Of a DNA stretch of 20,510 nt, positions 11,689 through 18,696 are shown piece by piece; the stretch's first letter is position 1, and every line of letters starts with the position of its first letter. The translations under genes were made by a program, and so were the position numbers. This DNA comes from JALYJZ01 sp964476895 (GTDB taxonomy: Bacteria; Patescibacteriota; SICC01). The stretch is from the NCBI GenBank assembly GCA_964476895.1, contig CAYZCS010000011.1, forward strand, positions 1 through 20,510, in the 5' to 3' direction. The notes under the pieces were generated by a model. It was given only the letters and a program-made list of their open reading frames with translations, ran no database searches and was not told the DNA's origin.

Positions 11689-13398
11689 ATGAGTAACATC
11701 TTCAATCTGCGCTTCAGGCGCAAAAAGCTCTTCGTTGCCCTCGGCATGCTGCTGGCGCTCGCGGTCACCCCGCTGCTCCAGTCTTCGCAGGCCGCCGGTA
11801 ACGTCATCATCGACAGCACGTTCTCGTCCCGGGTCTACAGCGGCCCCGGCGGCCCGACGGGCTTCGCTGATACCACCACCGTCCGACACGGCAACGTGGT
11901 CCAGTATGGAATCCTGGTCCATAACGCCGAGGACGCCCGTTCTGGCGACAGTGCCAAGAACTTCAAGATCCGGGTAACCATCCCTGACGCGTCCAACGGC
12001 TCTCAGGCCGTCAACACTGAGACCATCTCGGCCGATAACGGCCACTCCCCGGGTTCGTACCGGAAGACCGACACCACGACGTTGAAGTCGCAGGACGGCA
12101 AGCCGTTCACGATCACCGGTCTCCGCAACATCCAGTTGCAGCGGAACAACGTCCCCAAGACGAACAACCCGACCTTCAACTGGACCGCTCCGGAGAACAT
12201 CCCGTACGAACGGGTAGAAGTCGAACGGAAGAACAACGCTTCCGTCCTGACGATCACGCCGACCAAGAGCGGCAATCTGGGACCGTGCTTCCAGAACGCG
12301 CTTCGGGTCATCTTCCTGGCTGACATCACCCAGGGAAAGCCCGGACCGCAGCTGGCGATCGACAAGAAGGTCCGGAAGGCCGGAGAGACTAACTTCTCCG
12401 AAGCCAACACGATCAAGCCGAACCAGAACATGCAGTACTTCGTGGAGCTGAAGAACGTCGGTGGCGCACCTGCCACGAACGTCGTGCTCCGTGACGCGCT
12501 GCCGCGGCACGTCAAACTGATGCCGGGAAGCGTCCAGCTCCGGAGTTCGAGCAATACCACGCTCAGACCCGGGCCGGATAACTTCGTGAACGGAGGAATC
12601 TCCTACGCGAGCTTCGGGCAAGGTGCCTGGGTCCAGGTCTACTTCAACGTCTCGGTAGGCGACCCCGGGGAATGTCCCTGGTGGTTCAAGAACTTCGCAC
12701 TCGTGAAGTCCGACCAGACCAACGGATCCGAGTTCTTTGACTCGGTGAAGACGGACCTGGTGTGTCAGCAGACAGCGACACCGACCCCGACTCCTACGCC
12801 CACTCCTACGCCTACGCCTACGCCCACTCCCACTCCTACGCTGACGCCGACCCCGACACCGACCCCGACTCCCGAAGTCCAGATCGGTGATCTCCGGATC
12901 ATCAAGTTCGAGGACCTTAACGGCAACGGTAAGGAAGACGAGGGTGAACCGCGGATGGCGGGCGTGACCTTCACGACCACCGGTCCGAGCGATTTCTCGA
13001 ACACGTCACAGACTGACGAGAGCGGTGAGATCGTACTCACGGACCTGGAAGAGGGTAGCTACACGGTGACCGAGACGATCCCGCAGGGCTTCGAGGTGAC
13101 CACGGAGAACCCGCAGACGAAGACGGTACAGACCGGTGAGACCGCGGAATTCTCCTTCGGCAACAAGCGCATCGTGACGCCGACGCCGACTCCGACCCCG
13201 CCGACTGTCCAGACCCCGACTCCGGAAGCAACCCCGCCGGTGACGCCTCCGGGCGGCCCGAAGGGTCAACTGCCGGTGACCGGTGCCTCAGGCGCGGCTG
13301 GCCTGGCCACGATGGCCGTGGCGACCAGCGCGTACCTGTACCGCCGGGAACGGAACGCTCTCGCTGAAGCGATTCGTAACCATTCGGTAGACGGCTAG
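11689..13398 (+). CDS. LPXTG-anchored surface protein with DUF11-like and SpaA/Cna-B-like domains
   Basis: 569 residues, probably exported and linked to the cell wall by a sortase. A signal peptide (about 1-36) has basic residues then a hydrophobic core (LFVALGMLLALAVTPLL) and a likely cut near SQA-AG. Residues about 40-220 form an unassigned domain. About 221-335 resembles a DUF11/adhesin-type repeat (MQYFVELKNVGGAPATNVVLRDALP). A Thr-Pro linker covers 364-395. About 399-495 resembles a SpaA/Cna-B prealbumin-like domain (FEDLNGNGKEDEGEPRMAGVTF, GSYTVTETIPQGF). A second Thr/Pro stretch precedes the sorting signal: LPVTG (528-532), a short hydrophobic run, then RRER and a 14-residue tail. AGGAGG at 11677-11682 supports ATG 11689 rather than the ATG at 11683 that abuts it. 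A strong bidirectional terminator follows. Confidence 0.92.
   Translation: MSNIFNLRFRRKKLFVALGMLLALAVTPLLQSSQAAGNVIIDSTFSSRVYSGPGGPTGFADTTTVRHGNVVQYGILVHNAEDARSGDSAKNFKIRVTIPDASNGSQAVNTETISADNGHSPGSYRKTDTTTLKSQDGKPFTITGLRNIQLQRNNVPKTNNPTFNWTAPENIPYERVEVERKNNASVLTITPTKSGNLGPCFQNALRVIFLADITQGKPGPQLAIDKKVRKAGETNFSEANTIKPNQNMQYFVELKNVGGAPATNVVLRDALPRHVKLMPGSVQLRSSSNTTLRPGPDNFVNGGISYASFGQGAWVQVYFNVSVGDPGECPWWFKNFALVKSDQTNGSEFFDSVKTDLVCQQTATPTPTPTPTPTPTPTPTPTPTLTPTPTPTPTPEVQIGDLRIIKFEDLNGNGKEDEGEPRMAGVTFTTTGPSDFSNTSQTDESGEIVLTDLEEGSYTVTETIPQGFEVTTENPQTKTVQTGETAEFSFGNKRIVTPTPTPTPPTVQTPTPEATPPVTPPGGPKGQLPVTGASGAAGLATMAVATSAYLYRRERNALAEAIRNHSVDG
12778..12873 (+). repeat. Thr-Pro coding repeat, (TP)10-TL-(TP)5
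   Basis: Thirty-two codons alternate ACN and CCN except for one CTG (12841-12843) in a Pro position. Third bases vary, so selection seems to be on the peptide rather than on DNA identity, although such tracts can still change length by slippage. The product is a stiff extended linker typical of wall-anchored proteins. Confidence 0.9.
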
Positions 13399-13421
13399 GG
13401 CCACCCCGCTGCCGGCGAACG

Positions 13422-13449
13422 AAAAAGGCTCCCTCACGGGAGCCTTTTT
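13422..13449. terminator. Bidirectional intrinsic terminator after the LPXTG gene
   Basis: AAAAAGGCTCCC (13422-13433) pairs with GGGAGCCTTTTT (13438-13449) around a TCAC loop, with T-runs on both strands. It lies just upstream of prfB. Confidence 0.92.
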
Positions 13450-13471
13450 CAATTGGAGCGGAAACCGTGGC

Positions 13472-13477
13472 TATACT
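13472..13477 (+). promoter_or_regulatory. -10 element of prfB, implying a leaderless transcript
   Basis: TATACT in the context GGCTATACT is exactly 6 bases before the prfB ATG at 13484, so the expected +1 is the A of the start codon. The -35 (TCAATT at 13449-13454) is weak. Confidence 0.6.
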
Positions 13478-13483
13478 GGAGTC

Positions 13484-14567
13484 ATGGAGCAGGAACTCCA
13501 GGAACGAATCGACAGCCTGGCGAAACGCTTTGCCCAGGTGAGGGAGTTTCTTTGACCTTGCCGGCAAAGAGACCGAGTTAGCCGACCTCAAGAAGCAGTC
13601 CGAGCGTGAGGACATCTGGCACGACCAGGAAGAGGCCCGGGCGGTGATGCAGCGACTCAACGAACTCGCCGAGCAGGTCGGGTTCTGGCAGCGGTTCGAG
13701 CACGACCTCACCGATCTGCGGGAACTCCTGGGATTATCCGGGCAGGATGACAAGGCGGTGCAGGAGATCGCCACGAACCTGGATGAGCTGGAACGCACGT
13801 TCACCCAGCATGAGTCGGCGGCGTTGCTCTCCGGCGAACACGACACCCGCCCGGCCCACCTGACGATCCAGGCCGGTGCGGGCGGCACCGATGCCCAGGA
13901 CTGGGCGCAGATGCTGGAACGGATGTACCTCCGATTCGCGGAGCGTCGCGGCTGGAAGACGGAGATCGAGGAGCGTTCGGCGGGGGATGAGGCCGGCATC
14001 AAGAGCGTGACGTTCCGGGTGGACGGTCCGTCGGCATACGGATACCTTCGGGGTGAATCGGGCGTCCATCGGCTCGTGCGGCAGTCGCCGTTCAACGCCA
14101 AGAGTCTCCGGCAGACCTCGTTCGCCCGGGTGGAGGTGCTTCCGGACCTGCCGTCACATACCATCGAGCTGGACGAGAAGGACCTGCGGATCGACACCTA
14201 CCGGGCCTCCGGCGCCGGCGGGCAGCACGTGAACAAGACCGATTCGGCGGTGCGGATCACCCATCTGCCCACCGGCCTGATCGCTCAATGCCAAAGCGAA
14301 CGTTCCCAGGCGCAGAACAAGGAGGCGGCGATGAAGATCCTCTACGGGAAACTCCTGGCGTTGGCCGAGAAGCAACAGAAGGCGGATCTCCAGAAACTCG
14401 AGACCAGCGATACGGCGGCATGGGGAAACCAAATCCGCTCGTACGTCCTGCATCCCTACAAGCAGGTAAAGGACCTCCGTACGCGCGTCGAACGGCCGGA
14501 CCCGGACGCCGTGCTCGAAGGCGACCTCGACGACTTCGTGGAGGCGGAGCTTCGGCTACCCCGCTAG
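13484..14567 (+). CDS. prfB: Peptide chain release factor 2, expressed by programmed +1 frameshift
   Basis: Releases nascent peptides at UGA and UAA codons. Two frames are joined: 13484-13552 (23 codons) then 13554-14567, giving 360 residues (about 365 in E. coli). The zero frame ends at TGA 13553-13555. The frameshift site is AGGGAG, then TTT, then CTT-TGA-C. After the shift the protein continues DLAGKETELADLKKQSER, the normal RF2 N-terminal coiled region. The stop-codon-reading SPF tripeptide is at about 201-203 and the catalytic GGQ at about 245-247 (SGAGGQHVNKTDSAVR). The first segment begins MEQELQERIDSLAKRF. Translation appears leaderless. The 3' end overlaps the convergent response-regulator gene by 12 bp. 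Confidence 0.95.
13541..13556 (+). promoter_or_regulatory. RF2 autoregulatory +1 frameshift site
   Basis: AGGGAGTTTCTTTGAC: an internal Shine-Dalgarno-like AGGGAG (13541-13546), then TTT, then the slippery CTT followed by in-frame TGA (13553-13555). It closely matches the E. coli prfB site (AGGGGGTATCTTTGAC). Scarce RF2 causes a pause and +1 slippage, giving negative feedback. Confidence 0.95.
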
Positions 14568-14933
14568 CAGGGCGGCGGCTTTGCCGACCACCTCGCTGGG
14601 CGTGAAGTTGGACTTGAGCAGGTAATCGGCGGCACCGAGCGCCATTCCGCGGTCGATGTAGTCCTGGTCGCCGACGTTCGAAAGCAGGACGACCTGCACG
14701 TCCTTCGTTTCCGCATCCTGTTTCAGTTCCTCGAGCACTTCGATGCCGCTCTTCTTTGGCATCATGATGTCGAGCAGGACGAGATCCGGGCCATGTTCAC
14801 GGACCAGGGAGATTCCCTCGTCGCCGTCCAGCGCGTGATGGATGTCATACCCCTCGCGTTGGAATTTCTGGACGTACATGTCCGCCAGTACGGAGTCATC
14901 TTCGATCAGCACGATTGTCTTTTTGTCTGCCAT
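14556..14933 (-). CDS. Single-domain response regulator (CheY-like receiver)
   Basis: 125 residues forming only a receiver domain with no output domain. Phosphorylation-site residues are all present: acidic pocket E11-D12-D13, phosphoacceptor D55 in LVLLDIMMPKKSG, switch Ser85 (VVLLSN) and Lys107 (YLLKSN). It probably signals through protein contacts or relays phosphate. The start at 14933 gives MADKKTIVLIEDD, with GGAG close upstream; an in-frame ATG at 14942 would add three residues (MES). It is divergent from the GAF-type histidine kinase gene at 15004, the likely cognate partner, with 70 bp between them, and its 3' end overlaps prfB by 12 bp. Confidence 0.92.
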   Translation of the reverse strand: MADKKTIVLIEDDSVLADMYVQKFQREGYDIHHALDGDEGISLVREHGPDLVLLDIMMPKKSGIEVLEELKQDAETKDVQVVLLSNVGDQDYIDRGMALGAADYLLKSNFTPSEVVGKAAALLAG

Positions 14934-14963
14934 CGACTCCATTCTCCCATGCGGGCAAGCGCA

Positions 14964-14992
14964 TTGACAAACTCCTGAAAAGATGTTATGGT
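14964..14992 (+). promoter_or_regulatory. Promoter of the GAF histidine kinase gene
   Basis: Perfect -35 TTGACA (14964-14969), 17-base spacer and TATGGT (14987-14992). The predicted start (about 14999-15003) lies 0-5 bases before the ATG at 15004. It excludes the in-frame ATG at 14983, which lies inside the promoter. Confidence 0.85.
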
Positions 14993-15003
14993 TAAGCAAT
15001 TTT

Positions 15004-16464
15004 ATGGACACCACGATCATTGGTCTCGGACTCCTGCTGGCGGTCACGGTCGTCGTCGTGCTGACCGTGCGGATCCGGGCGTTGGCCCGGCAGGTCCGTT
15101 CCCGGGAGCTCGCGGTCAAGCGGGATCTCGGACGGATCCGGCAGATCGACCGGATGCTCCTGGCGAACCTGTCCCTCGGATACATCGCCCAGGAAGTGGC
15201 AAACGTCTTCGCCGACCACCGGGCCGTGCTCGGCGGCGCCGTCCAGCGGGCCAACCGGGACGGCACGCTCGAGGTGCTGGCCGTCTCGGAAGAACTCAAA
15301 CGGACGGGCAACCAGGGGCTCGGCGTGCTGGCGCATAAGGTGCAGAGCGGCGTCGAGCTGGAACGCCATGGTTCCCTGGTCGTCCGGGCCATCAACCAGC
15401 GACAGATCATGGTGGGCGAACGGCTGGGTGACGTGGACGTGCCCGCGTTTACCCCCGGACAGGCCGACAAGATCCAGAAGCGCCTGGGCATCCGGAGCGT
15501 GGCGATTTATCCGGTGATGGCCAACGAACGGGTCTACGGCGCGGTCACGTACTATCTGCGATCCCCGTACGAGAGCCTGGGGGAACGAGACAAGGAAACG
15601 CTCCAGGCGATGACCGACGGGGTGGCCGTCGCGATGGTGAACGCCAGCCTGCTCACGGAGATCGATGCGGTGAACCAGCGGTTGACCCAGGCCAACGCCG
15701 GCTTGAAACGGGCGGACGAGACCAAGGACGAGTTCGTCTCGATCGCCTCGCACCAGCTCCGCGGCCCGCTCACGGCGATCCGCGGCTACCTGGCGATGCT
15801 CGAAGACGGCGACTTCGGCACGATCCCTGACCGCCAGCGTCCCGTCGTGGAGCAGATCTCCGAAAGCACGAACGAGGTAATCAACATCCTGAACGACATG
15901 CTTTCGCTCTCGCGGATCAATGCGCGGCGCTTCGAGCTGACTCCCAGTCCCGTGCGGCTGGAGGACGTGGCCCGCGACGTCACCCGGGAATTCGAGTCGC
16001 TGGCCAAGAAGAAAGGACTGAAGCTCATCCTGGAGCTGCCGGACCGGCCGATCGGTCAACTGAATCTCGACGGTCTCCGCATCCGCCAGGTCATCGTGAA
16101 CTTTGTGGACAATGCGATCAAATACACGCAGAAAGGAACGGTGCGGGTTTCGATTGCCCAGGAGGGCGACGAAGCGGTCCTCCGTGTCCGGGATAGCGGT
16201 ATCGGTATCTCGGCGGAAGACCGGCACAAGATGTTCACCAAGTTCTTCCGGGCGGATAACGCCCGGAACGTCCTGGCGTCCGGCACCGGCCTGGGCCTGT
16301 TCGTGGCCCGGCGGATCGTGGAGGCGCATGGCGGCAGCGTCATCATGGAAAGCACGCTCGGCAAGGGGAGTACGTTCGGCTTCCGCCTCCCGCTTTCCGC
16401 GGTACGTGGCGGCCACGGCGCCCCCGACCGTCGGTCCGTCCGGACTCCGTCCGCTACGGCCTGA
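15004..16464 (+). CDS. Membrane-anchored histidine kinase with GAF-like sensor
   Basis: 486 residues. One N-terminal transmembrane helix (about 3-22), a short basic/coiled stretch, then a GAF-like domain (about 50-215, with IRSVAIYPVMANERVYGAVTYYL). A HisKA domain follows with H-box phosphoacceptor His250 (DEFVSIASHQLRGPLTAIRGYL). The HATPase domain has an N-box (QVIVNFVDNAIKYT, 362-375), G1 DSGIG (397-401), an F-box region (FTKFFRADNA) and G2 GTGLGLF (427-433), all intact. It is a cytoplasm-facing sensor, since almost no extracellular loop exists. The ATG at 15004 is chosen from the promoter position. It is divergent from the receiver-only regulator, its probable partner, and convergent with the degenerate kinase, with no base between the two stop codons. 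Confidence 0.93.
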   Translation: MDTTIIGLGLLLAVTVVVVLTVRIRALARQVRSRELAVKRDLGRIRQIDRMLLANLSLGYIAQEVANVFADHRAVLGGAVQRANRDGTLEVLAVSEELKRTGNQGLGVLAHKVQSGVELERHGSLVVRAINQRQIMVGERLGDVDVPAFTPGQADKIQKRLGIRSVAIYPVMANERVYGAVTYYLRSPYESLGERDKETLQAMTDGVAVAMVNASLLTEIDAVNQRLTQANAGLKRADETKDEFVSIASHQLRGPLTAIRGYLAMLEDGDFGTIPDRQRPVVEQISESTNEVINILNDMLSLSRINARRFELTPSPVRLEDVARDVTREFESLAKKKGLKLILELPDRPIGQLNLDGLRIRQVIVNFVDNAIKYTQKGTVRVSIAQEGDEAVLRVRDSGIGISAEDRHKMFTKFFRADNARNVLASGTGLGLFVARRIVEAHGGSVIMESTLGKGSTFGFRLPLSAVRGGHGAPDRRSVRTPSATA

Positions 16465-17661
16465 TTACTGCCCGATATCGAGCTTCTTGCCGCCCCGGGC
16501 GGCCGCTTTGCCTTCGGATGAGTCGGATTTCGCCTCGGTCTTCGCCGCGGCCTTGGGAAGGCTCAGGACGAACGCGTTGCCGGTAGCGGTGCCGGTCACC
16601 GAGAACCGGGCGCGGTGTGCCTCGATGATCTGCTGGGCGATGTAGTAACCGATACCCTCCTCGAAGCCTTGCGCGCCGACGTAATCGAAGACGTTCTGCT
16701 GCTGGTCGCGGGCCAGCGGCGCTCCCTGGTTCTCGATCCGGAACTCGACTTCGGGATCCGTTTCCTGGAGGTTGAACGAGACCTCGCTCTTCGGCGCGGC
16801 GGTCCGGGCGGCGGTGTTGGCGATCATCGAGAGCAGACGCCCCACTTCCGTGACATCAACCTCGATCTCCGCGTCCGTGCCCGGCTTGCCGGCATTCAGC
16901 GTCCGTGACGATTCGGCGACCGTCGTGGCGAGCTTGTCGGCGGCCTGCGTGAATAGCTCTTTCGCGGCGATCCGCTGCTTGCGTACGGCGATCTTCTCCT
17001 CGGAGAGAGTCTCGATCCGGGCCATGTCCTCGATGATCCGGAGCAGTTTGTTGGCGCTGTCCAGGATCGTCTGCACCTTGCTGAGCGCGTCCTTGGGGAG
17101 CTTCCCAGCGTCTCCGGAAAGGAGCAGGTCGGCGTATCCTTTCATGGCGGTGATCGGTGCCCGGAGCTCGAACGAGGAGAGGTTCACGAGGCGCTTCCGG
17201 AGTTCCTTCTCCGCTTGTTCGGTCGTGGCGTCGACCAGGACCACCACGTGGTATCCGGGCGGATAGGTCAGGGAGCGTTTGGCGGCGTAGACCGGTGTCA
17301 GCGTGCCGTCCTGCGCCGTGACCGTGCCCTGGCGCTTGCGTTCGGTCAGCTTGAGCGGCTTGCCGCCACCATCTATCGAAAGCACCGTCTCGAGCGGCTG
17401 ATGGAACGACGAGCGGCCTTCCCGGCCGGTCATCGTTGCGAACGACTGGTTGGCGTACTCGACGGTGCCCTCCGGGTCGACCAGAGCCACGCCCTCATCG
17501 AGGTGCTGTCCGAACTCTTCCCACAGCTTGAAGCGGTCGGCGGCTTCCTCGGTGGTCTGCTTGATCGCGTCCTGGGCGCCGGCCTGCCGGAACAGGGAAC
17601 GGATCAGCAACACGAGGGTGACGAGGAACGCGGCGGCGAAGATGAACGTAAGCGTGTCCAC
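16465..17661 (-). CDS. Degenerate PAS-containing histidine kinase lacking the phosphoacceptor His
   Basis: 398 residues. N-terminal transmembrane helix (about 3-20), a PAS-like domain (about 50-150, FGQHLDEGVALVDPEGTVEYANQSFATMTGRE), a HisKA-like helical hairpin and a HATPase-like domain. The H-box reads LVNLSSFELRAPITAMKGY, with Phe164 where His is expected; the codon is TTC. The N-box is reduced to MIANTAARTA (Asn282), G1 is IENQGAP (309-315) instead of DxGxG, and G2 is EEGIGYYIAQQI. Loss of both acceptor and ATP-lid motifs implies a pseudokinase that may sense or modulate by binding. The C-terminus has an Ala/Lys-rich tail. It starts with GTG, and a -10-like TAAACT lies exactly 6 bases upstream, suggesting leaderless expression. 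The frame is intact, so it is not a decayed pseudogene. Confidence 0.88.
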   Translation of the reverse strand: MDTLTFIFAAAFLVTLVLLIRSLFRQAGAQDAIKQTTEEAADRFKLWEEFGQHLDEGVALVDPEGTVEYANQSFATMTGREGRSSFHQPLETVLSIDGGGKPLKLTERKRQGTVTAQDGTLTPVYAAKRSLTYPPGYHVVVLVDATTEQAEKELRKRLVNLSSFELRAPITAMKGYADLLLSGDAGKLPKDALSKVQTILDSANKLLRIIEDMARIETLSEEKIAVRKQRIAAKELFTQAADKLATTVAESSRTLNAGKPGTDAEIEVDVTEVGRLLSMIANTAARTAAPKSEVSFNLQETDPEVEFRIENQGAPLARDQQQNVFDYVGAQGFEEGIGYYIAQQIIEAHRARFSVTGTATGNAFVLSLPKAAAKTEAKSDSSEGKAAARGGKKLDIGQ

Positions 17662-17667
17662 GCCGCC

Positions 17668-17673
17668 AGTTTA
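17668..17673 (-). promoter_or_regulatory. -10 element of the degenerate kinase gene
   Basis: On the minus strand TAAACT lies exactly 6 bases before the GTG start at 17661, the spacing expected if transcription begins at the start codon. The -35 is weak. Confidence 0.5.
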
Positions 17674-17696
17674 CAGGCCGCGGGCGCACGCCACTA

Positions 17697-17735
17697 GTTC
17701 GGTGCGGACCCGCTGCTTTGCGGTCCGGACCGAAC
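17697..17735. repeat. Inverted repeat between the degenerate kinase and tRNA-Leu
   Basis: GTTCGGT (17697-17703) plus CGGACC (17705-17710) pair with GGTCCG (17722-17727) plus ACCGAAC (17729-17735), a 13-bp stem broken by one G-G mismatch with an 11-base loop. It overlaps the putative tRNA promoter -35 and lies just upstream of the kinase promoter, so it may be an operator for either. Confidence 0.6.
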
Positions 17736-17747
17736 GTCCGGCACAAT
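17718..17747 (+). promoter_or_regulatory. Candidate promoter of tRNA-Leu
   Basis: TTGCGG (17718-17723), an 18-base spacer and CACAAT (17742-17747). The predicted start near 17754 coincides with the tRNA 5' end, leaving almost no 5' leader for RNase P. Confidence 0.5.
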
Positions 17748-17754
17748 GAGGTGG

Positions 17755-17838
17755 GCCGGGGTGGCGGAACTGGCATACGCGACGGACTCAAAATCCGTTG
17801 CCCGCAAGGGCTTGTGGGTTCGAATCCCACCCCCGGCA
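17755..17838 (+). tRNA. tRNA-Leu, anticodon CAA
   Basis: Acceptor stem GCCGGGG (17755-17761) pairs with CCCCGGC (17831-17837), followed by discriminator A (17838). Anticodon stem ACGGA/TCCGT (17782-17786, 17794-17798) encloses CTCAAAA with anticodon CAA at 17789-17791, reading UUG. A long variable arm (TTGCCCGCAAGGGCTT region) marks a class II tRNA. The T-arm is GTGGG-TTCGAAT-CCCAC (17814-17830). The bases after the discriminator are CCG, so the 3' CCA is not fully encoded and must be added enzymatically. Confidence 0.96.
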
Positions 17839-17842
17839 CCGT

Positions 17843-17871
17843 TTGCCGCCGGTCATCCGGCGTCGTAGGGT
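17843..17871 (+). promoter_or_regulatory. Promoter of the sortase gene
   Basis: TTGCCG (17843-17848), a 17-base spacer and TAGGGT (17866-17871). Only 7 bases separate the -10 from the ATG at 17879, so the transcript is essentially leaderless. Confidence 0.6.
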
Positions 17872-17878
17872 TAAACCG

Positions 17879-18688
17879 ATGGAGTCGTCAGAGGCCACGT
17901 ACCAAGCACCCGCCCGTCCGCCCCGGCGCGATCCGGCCGACGTGCTGTGGCGGTTCGCGAAGGGCATCTTCCCGCTGGTACTGATCGGCGTGGCCGTGTA
18001 CCTGGTCTTCAACTTCCCGGCGCTTTGGACGCGCCTGACGTTCATGGTCAGCAGCCCGGAAAGCGCTTCGGCGGCGACGCTGCCGGAAGTGGTGCGTACC
18101 GGGGCATTACCGGGAGGCGATGACGGGAACGGTCAGGCCGCCGTGCCCTGCGAGGGAAACATCCCGTACGACGGCAACGGCAACCCGCGTGCCATCTGCG
18201 ACAACTACATTTACATCCCGCGTATCCGGGTAGCCGCACCGATCGTCCGTCCCGCATCCACGTCGGAAGCGGTGATCAACGACGCGCTCCTTCGCGGCGT
18301 GATTAAGTATCCCGGCACTGCCGACCCCGGCGAGCAGGGCAACCTGTTCCTGACCGGACACAGCTCCTACTACTGGTGGGTAGATACCGACTATCGCAAT
18401 GTCTTCGCCCTGGTGCCCGAGCTCAACGTCGGTGACGAGATCGTGGTGTATCACCAGGGCAAACGGTATCTCTACCGCACCCACCGGACCTTCGAAGTCG
18501 CCCCCACCCACACCGACGTCCTGAAGCCGACCCGTGAGTCGATGGTGACGCTCTCGACCTGCGTACCGGTCGGTACAAGCTATCGGCGGATCATCATCCG
18601 GGCCCGACAGATCAGTCCCGATCCGGCTACGAACGTGGCACCCGGCGAATCCGCCGAAACACCCGCCCGACTGCCGGGTGTCCGCTAG
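17879..18688 (+). CDS. Sortase (LPXTG-type cysteine transpeptidase)
   Basis: 269 residues. Cuts sorting signals and joins proteins to the cell wall on the outer face of the membrane. One N-terminal transmembrane helix (about 31-48) follows a Pro/Arg-rich cytoplasmic stretch, and a spacer of about 60 residues contains Cys91 and Cys107. The catalytic domain (about 109-244) has His161 in LFLTGHSS, Cys228 in TLSTC, and Arg236/Arg237 in SYRRIIIRA, the complete His-Cys-Arg set. The subclass cannot be fixed from sequence alone. ATG 17879 is chosen from promoter position; the frame is open further upstream only through the tRNA. Its likely substrate, the LPVTG protein, lies about 4.5 kb upstream. It is convergent with the PEGA gene, 8 bp apart. 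Confidence 0.94.
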   Translation: MESSEATYQAPARPPRRDPADVLWRFAKGIFPLVLIGVAVYLVFNFPALWTRLTFMVSSPESASAATLPEVVRTGALPGGDDGNGQAAVPCEGNIPYDGNGNPRAICDNYIYIPRIRVAAPIVRPASTSEAVINDALLRGVIKYPGTADPGEQGNLFLTGHSSYYWWVDTDYRNVFALVPELNVGDEIVVYHQGKRYLYRTHRTFEVAPTHTDVLKPTRESMVTLSTCVPVGTSYRRIIIRARQISPDPATNVAPGESAETPARLPGVR

Positions 18689-18696
18689 GGAAAGAG

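Noticed and set aside
12778..12873. Short tandem repeats resembling a CRISPR or minisatellite
   Set aside because: The repeat unit is ACN-CCN codons in frame within the surface protein; there are no spacers and the third bases vary.
13484..13555. In-frame TGA near the prfB start suggesting a pseudogene or UGA recoding
   Set aside because: The stop lies in the classical RF2 frameshift context (AGGGAG, CTT-TGA-C) and the +1 frame continues as normal RF2 with SPF and GGQ motifs.
14983..15003. Earlier ATG start for the GAF histidine kinase
   Set aside because: It lies within the promoter (between TTGACA and TATGGT), so it would not be transcribed from it; ATG 15004 fits.
14992..16416. Long minus-strand open frame opposite the histidine kinase
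   Set aside because: Its composition (Asp/Arg/His/Leu-rich) is typical of an antisense frame in GC-rich DNA; the plus strand encodes an intact kinase.
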